64,000 nt of DNA from Dallia pectoralis. Taxonomy: Eukaryota > Chordata > Actinopteri > Esociformes > Umbridae. The DNA lies in contig CM055728.1 in assembly GCA_029465975.1 (NCBI GenBank), positions 25,442,851-25,506,850 on the forward strand, given 5' to 3'. The position numbers were made by a program, and so were the translations under genes. Below the pieces are notes generated by a model that saw only the letters and a program-made list of their open reading frames with translations, was not told where the DNA came from and searched no databases. Positions 1-13,800 of this stretch are shown in pieces (the stretch's first letter is position 1; each line of letters starts with the position of its first letter).

Positions 1-1713
1 CCTCCCTGTGATGACAGTCTGTGACAAACCATGACATTTCACAGAGAATTAACTCAACACTGTGATGTGGAGACGTCACATTGGCTTTTTATTCACATAC
101 ATACAGGGCCTGAATTAGTCAAAAACTACTTCGAACCACTAACAATTGATTCCTATAGTAACAACTTATTTTCTATTTTGTACACATTATCATGTTTGTT
201 ATTTGGCAGGCCCTATTAAATACCCCTTCTAGCTAGGCTGACATGTTAGCTATTCTGCAGGTTCAGTACGCTTGCTAGATTGATACCCATTGGCCACGGA
301 AATAAACTAATGAAGGAAATGAAGAAGAACGCCAGCAATTCATTTTAATCGCTAAGGAGCAAACAGGTTTTTCCTGCTAGAAGCCACATTCATAATTCCG
401 CTGGTGTTGGCGAACACAGTGTGCTTTGCTCATGTCCAGTGTGACATTAAACAGACAAACGTCCATACATTCTTCATCAGTCATTGCTACATGGTTGTCA
501 ATGCTAATGTTAGCGGCTCACATGGGCAAAGTGCCCAATCAGCCACACCTCAGCAACTATAACATCAGCTGTAACGTTACCCAGTGGGGCTTCCAAATTG
601 TTGAATGTGGTTCTTTATCGTTATCCCGTAGCGATATAGCGCTTCCCCTGATATTCAGTTAAAGAGGCGAATCGTCTGAGATGTAGGATGTGACTCAAAC
701 AGGCCATTAGGAACGTCGGGACAAGTCGGCACAATCAAAGATCCAAAACATGGACTGGAAACGATGTTCCTCCAAACCTGCATTTGTACTTGATGAAATG
801 GTCCTGAATTCCCGTCTATGTGAAACCAGAATACGTGTATTTTTTATCACTAATGAAACATTTTCTATATAACATAATAACTGTATAGTATATCAGTCGG
901 AATATATTTATATACTTACTTTACATGTGCTTTACCTGTTTAAATATGAATGGTCCCATGAATGAAACTCTCTGTTTCTTCATCAAACATGCCATGCTGT
1001 ACCAAAAGTTAAATTTTCTCAGTTTAAATTTTATCCTGGGTAACATAATCAACATGGTGGCAAGCAGATTTTATAGAAAATAATGTAATGAAAGTTATTT
1101 GTGGCATAGTGCTTTGAATGACCTTGTGGTGTATAAAATACTTAAATAACGCACATCCTTCCCAGACGAGACATCTTTCTCCGGCCCAAACAGAGCTGCA
1201 CTATTCAAACATAAAGAAGCAGACCCCTGTCTGACGGCCTGTTTTAATTTAGTTTCACCGCTGACGGCCAATCCATCGAATCTGGACAAAGAGAATAGAT
1301 TAGAAGCTTGCTGTGGAACACTTCTGAAACCTTGAACTGGGTGTCATTCAATCAACACACGCATCCCACCTGCAGGTCAAAATAATTCCTTCCCTTATTT
1401 TATTTGAAAGTGTTCAAGCATAGTAGAGCAGGCCAATACTAATGGAATGTTTTCTCCAGAGTTTCCTGCACTATACATAAAAAATAAAATGTTGTAATTT
1501 AGATTTTATGAAGTCCGAATGAGTGCACAGACTAAAGACACTTCAGGGTAGGGAGAATTTATCATATCAACATTTGTTTAAAAAATAATGTTTTGAGTTT
1601 TTTCTGGTCAAGTTGTGGAGCACAAAACAGCACGTCTTTTACTGTCATCAGCGAAACCTTACTAATGTTGTATTTCAATGAATGTGTTGATTTTGTTCTG
1701 ATTGTTCCGCCAG
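1..1713. other. Upstream intronic sequence, no exon recognised
   Basis: AT-rich sequence without a recognisable FH2 lasso or linker exon. The missing 5' formin exons are probably upstream of the window. The open frames here are short and unlike known proteins. Confidence 0.5.
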
Positions 1714-1825
1714 ATATTTTCCTCAAAGGATTCCCGGTGCAGCCAGGAGAACTGAAGGACAAACTGTGTTTAATAAACGAGAGAGAAGGAGGGTTCTCTG
1801 AAGAACAGATCACATCCCTGAGGAG
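1714..1825 (+). CDS. Formin exon a (FH2 knob region)
   Basis: The acceptor is a T-rich tract ending in CCGCCAG and the donor is AG|GTAAAG. The exon begins at codon position 2 and ends two bases into a codon, which matches the next exon. It encodes IFLKGFPVQPGELKDKL and then EEQITSLRR. The isoleucine of IFLKGF aligns by motif with the knob isoleucine needed for actin contact in Bni1 and mDia1 (family knowledge). It is the first exon of the gene that I can see. Confidence 0.85.
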
Positions 1826-4800
1826 GTAAAGAACAAACTCAATTCAAGTTGCAGATAACTCTAGAATATGGATATAACTGCTGTTGCTTGTATGGCGCAA
1901 TATTAAGCAGCCATAATAAGTACATTGCAAGATTTTGAATAGAACATAGACGAGCCCAGTTGGGGGTCTTGTTGGTAAAACGAGAATAATGGGTCAAACA
2001 CATTATAGGAGATACACGTGAATGGAATGGTCCCAATGTTCATCATCATTATGTTGATGGTGCCGTACCAGGTGGAGATACAGCCTGACAGTATTATGTT
2101 GATGGTGTCTTACCAGGTGGAGATACAGCCTGACAGTATTATGTTGATGGTGCCGTACCAGGTGGAGATACAGCCTGACAGTATTCTGTTGATGGTGCCG
2201 TACCAGGTGGAGATACAGCCTGACAGTATTCTGTTGATGGTGCCGTACCAGGTGGAGATACAGCCTGACCGTATTATGTTGATGGTGCCGTACCAGGTGG
2301 AGATACAGCCTGACAGTATTATGTTGATGGTGTCTTACCAGGTGGAGATACAGCCTGACAGTATTATGTTGATGGTGCCGTACCAGGTGGAGATACAGCC
2401 TGACAGTATTCTGTTGATGGTGCCGTACCAGGTGGAGATACAGCCTGACAGTATTCTGTTGATGGTGCCGTACCAGGTGGAGATACAGCCTGACCGTATT
2501 ATGTTGATGGTGCCGTACCAGGTGGAGATACAGCCTGACAGTATTATGTTGATGGTGCCGTACCAGGTGGAGATACAGCCTGACAGTATTATGTTGATGG
2601 TGCCGTACCAGGTGAAGATACAGCCTGACAGTATTATGTTGATGGTGCCGTAATAGGTGAAGATACAGCCTGACAGTATTAGGTTGATGGTGCCGTACCA
2701 GGTGGAGATTCAGCCTAACAGTATTATGTTGGTGGTGCCTTACCAGGTGAAGATACAGCCTGACAGTATTATGTTGATGGTGCCGTACCAGGTGGAGATA
2801 CAGCCTGACAGTATTATGTTGATGGTGCCTTACCAGGTGGAGATTCAGCCTGACAGTATTCTGTTGATGGTGCCGTACCAGGTGGAGATACAGCCTGACA
2901 GTATTCTGTTGATGGTGCCGTACCAGGTGGAGATACAGCCTGACAGTATTATGTTGATGGGTGCCTTACCAGGTGGAGATACAGCCTGACAGTATTAGGT
3001 TGATGGTGCCGTACCAGGTGGAGATTGAAGAGGTCTTAGATTTGTAGTAGTTTCTGAGAGCCTTCGGGGATGTGCCACAATTCTTCAGCCAACTGAGGTT
3101 TAACAGCTGCCAGACTACATGGTTGCAGTTGGATCATATCAGGTCCCAGGTGATGTGAATATCAGATAGTGTATAGTGATGTGACTGTCTCTACACTACA
3201 GCAACACCATCAATAAGTAAACGGGGCGCGCTCTCAGATCTCATGTTGTTCTATTGCACTTCCTTCTTCAATAATCAGCTCTCTTTCCAGTCATGTGACA
3301 ACAAGTGTTATGAGAGCACGTTACATACAGGAAACACGGCGCAGTTCCAAAGGGAAGTGAATGCCAGTGCATGTAATAAAGACCCAACCTAATGCCGTTT
3401 ACCGTGTTACCTCTAATACTACAGAGCAGATGCCAAAACCTTTTAACGGAGCAGCCTACTAATGAAACTTTTATTGGCAAAGTATTTGAGGAGACAGAAA
3501 CTATTGAGTTACTCTCAAGGGTATAACATTGAAAGCCGAGTGAAATGCTTCTTACTTCCATCGCTGCAGTTTACTTGCTTTCTTTCGTTCGTTTTTTCAG
3601 TGAATTGTTGACTTGCTCAAAGAGAAGCGATCTAACGTAACACGTTGAGGATTATATTTATTCAACAAAAACACAATATTCGTTTTAATTTCGCATCGCG
3701 TATCCTGAGGAATGCAGTCTGATAGAAAGCACTCCCAACAGGGCCTGCAATATTAATTACTGGTGCCTATAGCTCCGTAGCTGTACTCCAACATCACATC
3801 CCTAGGCTCATGAAAAAGTGAATGTCTTAGGTTTGGATTTGAAACCCACTCAAATGACAGAGGAAGGTAGAAAAGAGAGTCCATTCTCTAGGCTTCTCGG
3901 GCTAAGATCTGGGTTCAAACTCAGTGCAAGTGGATGAATGGATGGTTCTGGTCTGCATCGATGCTTTCACTGCTTTATCGGAGCTGACATGGGCCATCAG
4001 AGCTACTTGCCGTTTAATCACTCCACTTTTCTCCGGGCCACGTTTTAGAAGCTCTACTTGGATAAAAGAGTGCAATTTTGGAAGAAGAAGCTGAGAATGT
4101 GTCTTTGGAAAATGTGCTTGTTTATTTCATTTCCTTTTACTCGTTGTGAATGAAAGAAAGTGACGGTGTTTACATGCCAATGACGCAGTGTAACACACAT
4201 GTAGAAAATTTCTAAGTATCACTACTACACAGATGGGAGAATGATATTTTTACTTCTGGAATGAGACTTCACCCAATTCTGATACGTTTTTCCCCGCTGC
4301 TGTTTGAATTTGAAGCAGAACCTGACGTTATTTATTCTAACTATCAAGTGGAACCACTTACGATCTGACAATCAGAAACAGTTGTTTGTGTAGTAATTTA
4401 TTAGGTAATTTATTTAAAACCTCTTCCTTTACAGATATGCGCCTACCGCAGATGATGTGGAAATGTATAAGTCCTATAAGCGACCTGTATCAGAGCTGCA
4501 TATTGTGGACCGTTACATGATGGAGGTGAGAACTGTTGTGGAAAAGATGGAAAAAAAGTGTTTGCAATTTGTAACTAAGTAAAGGTGCGTTGTCAGTTTA
4601 GCTGGTTTTGCTCTCTCAGCTCTCCCAATAAGAACCGCGGTTCTGTTCACGTGCATAAAGAAGCAGGAGTCCACCAGCTGCCTAAGACGTTCCTCTAAAA
4701 GGGACACTTCTTTTAGTGGTTTCTGTTCGACCCAAGGTCTAGTGTTCCACATATAGATGGGCACTAGGAGCCTTGCTCAGCCGACATTCCATCCATTCCA

Positions 4801-7800
4801 ATGTGCCTGGATAATTAGAAGGGAGAGACAATGGCAGACCTGGCTATCAACATTCATAGTGCATTAGGTAAACAGAATAACAGGAGCTCTGAAGGACTAA
4901 TACATTCTCCAAACTGTACATGCCTTTCAATGACTACTGTGGTGGCGTACAAAACCACGCTAGTAAAGATATCAATTGAATATGTCTTTTAATGACTACT
5001 GGAGTGGCGTACAAAACCACACTAGTACAGATATCAATTGAATATGTCTTTTAATGACTACTGTGGTGGCGTACAAAACCACACTAGTACAGATATCAAT
5101 TGAATATGTCTTTTAATGACTATTGTGGTGGCGTACAAAACCACACTAGTACAGATATCAATTGAATATGCCTTTTAATGACTACTGTGGTAGCGTACAA
5201 AACCACACTAGTACAGATATCAATTGAATATGTATTTTAATGACTACTGTGGTGGCGTACAAAACCAAACTAGTACAGATATCAATTGAATATGCCTTTC
5301 AATGACTACTGTGGTTGCGTGCAAAACTACAGTATCATAGTGATCCTAGAAAAACCTCTTTACCGGTTGTTTTCATAAATCAAATCAGGCGAGGGTGAAC
5401 TTGTAATCACCTTTTGAGAATGATGTGCCCTAATTTTGCAAGTCTGTTAGATTTCAAATACTGTCATTCACCCTTTTTGACAAAATCTGGTAAGCGATCT
5501 CTTAGATATTGCATTAATTAACTAGACTTCTGCGCATGTGTACCAAATTTCTGGTAGAATCTGAGCATGTGTACCAAATTTCTGTTAAATGTCCTAGACG
5601 TGGTCTTATCTTAATGTCCATGCATATGTTGAGGTGTGACAGTATTTACAGAAGACGGTGTTTGTGTATTTTTTTTTGACTGATTTGCAGTTTATGTATT
5701 TAGGTGCTGCATATCAAAGTTTGTGCCAATCAGTAATTCGGTGCCAAGAGGACCTGTGTGTTGTTCTCATAAGTCAATATGGCATTACATCCGTCCTAGT
5801 GACATGTTTTGGTCCCTGAGGCAAATGTGTTTCTTTTAAAGAAGGTCCCACGTAAGGATTTTAATGACTCACGTTCAAAAGGTGTGAAATGGCCGACATT
5901 GTAAATCACATACCTCAGCCTCGCGGCTGCTTAATATTCGTTTTTCTTTTTAATATAAGACCTCTATTCTTCTCTTTACGAGTCCACGCATAATGAAACC
6001 AAGTTTAGACAAAATCTGACCTGTGCGGTCATGTGACTCATAGAGGATGACTCTAAGACTGGAAGTCTTATTTGGGAATTTCTAAAGTTTAACTGTAAAA
6101 GAAAACCTACAGTATTTAATTGTTAACTAGAAAATAGGTTATATTTAGATATAAACAATGCTGCAATTGACCTGTTAAGTTTTAGCTTTACACACTTCTT
6201 AGACACATTTGTATTTTGTTTCGGTTGTCCAGGGTAATACTTGGCATGCAAAACCAATATGCCCGTTAAAGTGGTGGTTCGATCATTCGCTGACTTGTTT
6301 TGACAGACTAGCAAAAAGAGTTTGCATGGTTTTTATATTATTATTTTTTGCTTTCATATATAGACCTTGCAGGTGTGCGGAAACATTGAAAACAAATCCA
6401 GCCCTGAAACAAAACATATATCGAAAGAATGAAGAAATGCAGCTTTTTCACAAAAACATCTGAACCGGGACAATAGGATTAGCTTAAGGCCGTGATTTTG
6501 TACAAATAGGAAAGCTCTGGAAATCGTTTCTCAGTAAAAACACTGTGTGAAGCTTAAACAATAAAAGTTGTGGGCCAATTGTTTTTGGTGGGTATTATAT
6601 GTTTGCCTGTGGGTTTACTTAGAAAAGTGAATACCCTAAAGTGAACACTGACAGTCTGCACTTTACCCTTATAGTCATTGTTTTATTAAATCAGAAGATC
6701 TCGGGTAACGAGCCAAAAGGCTAATAATAATTAACAAAACCCCAAAATATTCAGTTTGAATGTACTAACAGGGACAGGTTCACAAGTCCCTATTGGATAG
6801 ACGTGGTGGACATAACAGCTATTAGCATCAATGTGCTATGCCTGTTTCTAACCTGAGGCCCAATTAAACTAATTAAAAAACCTAGTGAATTTAACGAGGG
6901 GTTGTGTGGGATCTCTGAAATAAACAATATGTTTCCATTGCTGAGAAGTTGCTGTAACGTGTGCATCAATGATTGGCACTTTGGTATTTGTAAGCATTTA
7001 ACAGACCACCGCTACATCCTTATTCACCTTGATTCCCCCTCACACCCAACGCATAAGGAGGCTTCTTAACACCAGATACACTGTGAAGGAGCCCCATCTG
7101 GTTGGAACAGCCAGACATGTTCTACAGGAAATGGTACGCTGCGCATAGAGATAGGTTAGCGAAGAGAGACGTTTCGGCGATAAAACCTTCTGCAGAGAAA
7201 AGGGCCTCACATGTAGTCCAGAATAATCACAGGGCTCAAGAAATAACCATAAAACGTATCCCGCTAATCCCACATTAAACCAAAGCCCTTGTCTTGTGGC
7301 GCCTGACGCCCGTGAATGAGACTGTTTCTGTGACACCTGAGAGATGTATTAGTGGTTAGCAGCCAACCTAAAAGGCAGATCAGTCAATCGTTTCAAGGTG
7401 TCAAGCCTTTAGATGTTCTACTAAACCAGATAAAAGAACACAACATCACCGCTAACAGGCCAGGAAATCGCAGCTCTACAATATATAGCTGCTCAGTTTA
7501 GAGAAGAATTGAAGATAGTGCCTAAGCAGATCCAAACAGCCTGATCGTTATTAAAAATGAATCTGAATAATGACATGTTAATATTGTGTCTGTGTGTGTG
7601 TGTGTGTGTGTCTCTGTGTGTGTCTGTCTGCGTGTGTCTCTGTGTGTGTGTGTCTGCGTGTGTGTGTGTCTCTGTGTGTGTGTGTCTGCGTGTGTGTGTG
7701 TCTCTGTGTGTGTGTGTCTGCGTGTGTGTGTCTGTGTGTGTGTGTGTATTTGGACTCCCCCATTAAAGCTGTGCAACATTCCCTTCCTGGGCACCAGACT

Positions 7801-10800
7801 GGACCTGTTGCTGACTCTAAGAGAGCTTCCCATCAGCATGGAGGATCTGCAGCCGGTGAGTTGATGAAGGCTGTCGTGTCTGGTCCGAACCAACGGAAGG
7901 TCTACTGTGGCACAAGTCATAGAAGAAGAAGTGGGAAGACGACAAACTAGTGGAGGGAGTGTGATGCTTTTGGCAACGTTCTGCTGGGAAACTGGACCAT
8001 TGCATTCATGTGAACGTCAATTAGACCCACCTACCTAAACGTTGTTGCAGACCAGGTACACCCCTTCATGGTGATGGTATTCCCTGATGGCTGTGGGCTC
8101 GTTTCATTAGAATTAATGCAGCCTGCCACAGTGCACACATTGTTCAGAAATGTTTTGAGGAACAAGTTCAAAGGGTTTCTTTGGCCTCCCAAGTTCCCCA
8201 GATTTCAATCTGATTGAGCTTCTGTGGGATGTGCTGAACCAACAAATCTGATCCACGGCAGCTCCACCTTGCAACTTACAGGACTTGATGGATCTGCTGC
8301 TAATGTCTTGGTGCCAGATACCAGAGGTCTCCTTCAGAGGTGTCTGTGCTGTTTTGGCAGCAGGCAGAGGTCCAGCAGCACGTTAGTGTGTATTTTGTTT
8401 GCCTTCAACGGTATCCTCTGTATCTTGACCTTTCTTCACACATTGGCACATGACGAGCATACTAATGTGTTATTTCCTTCTAGTCATGATTTAAAATCTG
8501 TTCCAGTCATGCAGTCTGAAAAGACTAATAACACAATTTAAAAAAACACATATATATAAATATATATATATATTAAATAAGAACAGAAAAAAAAGATCTA
8601 ATAAAAAAGATCTTTATTCATCGTGGATTAACATAAAAAGTAAGACATAAACAAAAACTTCCCCTTGTACTTTAAAATAATCTAAACTCTTAGAGCAAAA
8701 CTAAAGTATTTTGTTCACCCTTTTCATTTGTTGGTAGTTAAATTCCACTCATGAAAACATTTCTTGAGAGGCATTTTGCATGGCTCTTCTACATGAATAA
8801 AAAGCAAAATCATTCACCTTATTTAACAACTAAATATTCCACCTTAAACCGTAATATTGTAAAAGCTCAACGTTGTGCACATATTGTGTAAAAACCTTTT
8901 TCATGCACCTGCCATCTAAAAATACAGTCAAACATCTACTTGCAATTAAAAAACAGTGGAAACACGTTGATAACACATAATTAACGTTTTAAGGAATGAG
9001 GTGTGTACTGCATACTGCCTATTCTGTACTTCACCCGACTTAATGCTCAAAAGATACTATGTTGTAATAGTTACCCGTGCCTGTATCACATCATTATGAC
9101 CCAATTAAGCCTTAGTCAAACATTTGGAGGTCCATTATGAACTATTCATCAAATAGTTTATTGTCGGTCAATAATGCTGTTTGTTAATTGACCTACTAAG
9201 ACGTTAGGCCACGCCCTTTGCCTTCCGAACAGCTCCAGTCCTCTGTGAAACGCTGTCGTAGTCCTGAATTGTGTGAAGTGGGATATATCGCACTATTCAA
9301 AGAGAAAAGCCTCCCGTTCTTTTAAGGGATGAAAGAGGTGGATGTTTACATTGTACTTTGTGCTAGATAAAGCTCCCATAAAGGGTCAATGATGTTTGGA
9401 TCTGGTTAGAAGGGAGCTCTCGGAACATCATCTCCATCTACAAATGTAGGAATCAGTGTGACAAAGCATTCACTTTTTGCATTGCTCAGGGGTCAAGGTT
9501 TTGTGCTACATTCATCAAGTCATTTGCGTTGGATACAAGTGGTTTCCTGCCACAAATTTCAGCTTCGCGGAGCTATCAACAATCAGTTAAGACTGGGTCG
9601 CAGAGGTGGTGATTTAATTCTCTGGGAATTTTTCCAGGGCATTGAGCAAATATCCTGTTAAGTGTCTGTCCATCCATGTCGATCAGCTCTGACTAGTAAT
9701 CACTGTTCCTCTCTGCTGATGCATTTTCTCTTTCGGTAGATGACGTCATGGTTTTTTAGACACATTGAATAACTTAGCAGTTTTTGTGACTAGCCGTTTT
9801 GGAACTCTAGTAGGGGTTCCTCATGATGGTTTGACAACACAAACATCTATTTTACAGCTGACACAGTCTCATCGGCCACATCATTAGGTACACCTCGCAA
9901 CTTGTACTGGGTTGGGCCCCATTCAGCTCTGCCTCAGTTCTTCATGGCATTGTGATTTCGATCTATATTGATGCTATAGCGTCACACAGTTGCTGCAGAT
10001 TTGTCTCTGGTGAATCTCCCGTTCCACCATTCCAAAGGTGCTTTATTGGTTTGAGATCTGGAGACAGTGGAGGTGGTGTTTTGGTGTTTGAATTTCATAA
10101 ATAGTTTGGTAGCAAGTGAACGGAGCATAGAACATGGATCGTGTTTGGTCATAACATGGATTTGATCAAAACCTGCGACTATCAGGAAGAGAAAAAAATA
10201 GAAAAAGGGAGTACAATATTTACCTCATGACATGAAAATATAATCCCAGCTGCTTAGCAAAAAAAAGTGTTTTGTTATTGTCTGCTATCCTCACGCAATG
10301 GCATGTGTTATTCTCGCTGTTTCGACATTTTAAATTGGACACTTTAATTCGATTAATCAGAGTCTAAGCTTTCTGCAGACTGGTCTATATGACACGACAG
10401 GTTAACTCGAATTGCTCCTGCTATCTTGTCAATAAGAGTTGGTTTTAACTTGCCTAGTTAAATAATGGTAAAAACAAATAATATAAGTAATAAAATGATG
10501 AAGGAATGAACTGACAAATTGGTGTTTTGAAAATACAAAGGGATGGTCAATCACATTTTACGCATTCCCGAATGAAGGTGACCATTTGCGTTCCTGGGTC
10601 AGTTTGTCTACTTTATAAGAGAACACGTCGTGGGCCATAAACAAGGAGAGGGCCCTTCTATGCCCCTTCTATGCCCCTAAGCAGTGTCATTCTTTGGGAT
10701 TCTTTGAGCCTGAAACACTAAGCAGGATGTGACAGCCACCTGACAAGCATGGTTGGAAGGGCGGAAAATAGAGAACCCAGGAAGGCAAAGGGAACTTCTC

Positions 10801-13800
10801 CGCACTCAAGCTTGGTCTTGTCTTAACACCCCGGTAGAAGGTTGCATTTCAGTGAGCTTTGGTGGATCTTCTTCATACATGGTCACTGTTAAGCCATGGC
10901 TATTTGTAGATTAAGAGAGATAAAGGAGTTACAAAAACAGGTAAAACCACTAATGAGATTTCTAATAAGGCCTTGCATGTTGCTATGAGTGTAGTGTGAG
11001 GTTGCCCACTGTAATACCTCATTTACATACTCAACTAGAGGCTTGTTTACATTACGGGAGAACAAAATCCTAAGTAGGCTTATATTATTTTGCATTATCA
11101 TTTGAATATACATCGACATGTTCCAGACGCATTCCACAGGACTGTGGCCGTCAAGCGTTCAGTGAGCTGCTCTGTCTGCCCTCCAGCTAATTGGCAAATA
11201 ACGATTTACTAGTAAATGTTAAGCAAACGTGTCCGTGTGTTAAGCAAATGTGTCCTTGTCGTTCGTGAGTCTACTGTAGATGTGTCATCACGTTCAACAT
11301 TCATTCACCTAATTAATGAATGGGCCATTTAATTAAATACGACTTTACTTACTCTAATCCCACAAAACCTTTCTCATTTAATTTCTCAGGCAGTTCTCTG
11401 TACCTTTGATCAGCAACAGCTGGGCCAAGTCACTCAAAACAGCACTGACCCAGGGCAGAACTGGTGGTTGCTAATTCATTGAAGTGTACTATAGAGAAAA
11501 AAGTCACCGTAGTATTGAACTAAGCTTGTTGTTAGCTTGTCTTTCGTTTTACATGATGTGGCTGGCTCCGCTTTAGAGAGGTGTAAAGGACAAGTGTTTT
11601 GTGTTTTTGTCAAAATTTCAATCGTTTTAAATACCACTCTGCTATGAACAAATACACCATAGAAACGGTTGATGAGGAAATGTTTGACTAAGACCTCTTC
11701 AGTTGGACAAAAAAATGATTTCTTAACCTGTTCAGTTTTTTTTAGGGCAGAGTATTTTGGTTGCTAGGTAACATGCTGAGATTCAAGGGAACCAAATTAA
11801 AATTGAATATTGACAATTGATTTAATCAGCAGGTCAAGCTCAAGTGTTTTACGGTCACATCCACTAAGACTGAGTCGGGATGGTTGATGTATTAGATGTA
11901 CACTCACCGGCCACTTCATTAGGTACACCTTGCTAGTAGTGGGTTGGAACCCCTTTGCCTTCTGATCTGTTTTAATTATTTGTGGCATAAATTCAACAAG
12001 GTGCTGGAAACATTAATCAGAGATTTGGTCCATATTGACAATATAGCATCACGCTGTTGCCGCAGATTTGTCTGCTTCACATCCATAATGCTAATGTCTC
12101 GTTCCACCACATCCTGAAGGTGCTCTATTGGATTGGGGGTCATTTGCGTACAGTGAACTCTCTGTCGTGTTCAAGAAACCAGTTTAAGATGATGTGAGCT
12201 TTGTGACAAAGAGTGACATATTGTAGAAAGCTGCCATTTGATGATAGGTACACTGTGGTCTTGAAGGGATAGACATGGTCAACAATGCTCAGGTAGGCTG
12301 TGGCGTTTAAACTATGCTCAATTGGTAGTAAAGGGGCCCCAAGTGTACCAAGAATGATATCCCCCACACCATTACGCCTCCACCACCCTGAACCGATGAC
12401 ACAAGGCAGGAAGGATCTGTGCTCTTATGTTGTTTACGCCAAATTACGACCACCAACAAGGACGTCACTCTCACAGTCACTTAAATGAGCTTTCTTCCAC
12501 ATTCTTGGTTTGAACTTCAATCGATTGTCTTGGCCATGTCTACATTTACATTTTGCGCATTTAGCAGACGCTCTTATCCAGAGCGACTTACAATAAGTGC
12601 CTAAATGCATTGGTTTGCTGGCGCATGGTTGGCTGATTAGATATTTGCATTAACGAGCAGTTGAAAGGTGGTCGGTGAGTGCTTAGTGTGCTGTGAAAAA
12701 TAGCCTGCATGAATTGTCATAGTAGAATGACTTGCTGTATGTCTTACAGCTAATTAACCAGAAGATCAGGATGTGCACCCAGTTGTACGGCTCAATAAGG
12801 TTTGTCACTGTGCTGGAGCACATGCTGGCCATTGGCAATTATCTCAACGAGAACGCAGGGAAAGGAAAGGCCAAAGGATTCCGCCTCTCCACCTTAACTA
12901 AAGTAGGTGTTTCTCTCTCCTGTCTCTCCTCTTAACTGATCAGATGCTCCTCCTGTTTCTCGTCTAACTGATCAGATGGTCCTCCTGTCTCTCCTCTAAC
13001 TGATCAGATGCTACTCCTGTCTTTCCTCTAACTGATCAGATGGTCCTCCTGTCTCTCCTCTAACTGATCAGATGGTCCTCCTGTCTCTCCTCTAACTGAT
13101 CAGATGCTCCTCCTGTCTCTCCTCTAACTGATCAGATGGTCCTCCTGTCTCTCCTCTAACTGATCAGATGGTCCTCCTGTCTCACCTCTTAACTGATCAG
13201 ATGCTCCTCCTGTCTCTCCTCTAACTTATCAGATGGTCCTCCTGTCTCTCCTCTAACTGATCAGATGGTCCTCCTGTCTCTCCTCTAACTGATCAGATGC
13301 TCCTCCTGTCTCTCCTCTAACTGATCAGATGGTCCTCCAGTCTCTCCTCTTAACTGATCAGATGCTCCTCCTGTCTCTCCTCTAACTTATTAGGGTCATT
13401 CCTAATAGTTGTGTTTCTTTGACATCATCACTTCCTGTTTTCTGCACCACCCTCATCAAATGGATGTTCTGATCCTGGGTGGTGTAGAAAGAGAGCCTGT
13501 TAGACTCCACCCCACTAGACCCCCCCAAATCACCCCATTAGTCTCTTCCCACTAGACCCCCAAATCACCCCATTAGTCTCTTCCCACTAGACCCCCCCAA
13601 ATCACCCCATTAGTCTCCTCCCACTAGACCCCCCAAATCACCCCATTAGTCTCTTCCCACTAGACCCCCCAAATCACCCCATTAGTCTCTTCCCACTAGA
13701 CCCCCAAATCACCCCATTAGTCTCTTCCCACTAGACCCCCCAAAATCACCCCATTAGTCTCTTCCCACTAGACCCCCCAAATCACCCCATTAGTCTCTTC

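Noticed and set aside
7522..7950. Frames of poly-Val/Cys or poly-His/Thr
   Set aside because: Translations of the TG/AC microsatellite. Only the 87-nt exon c at 7769-7855 is coding.
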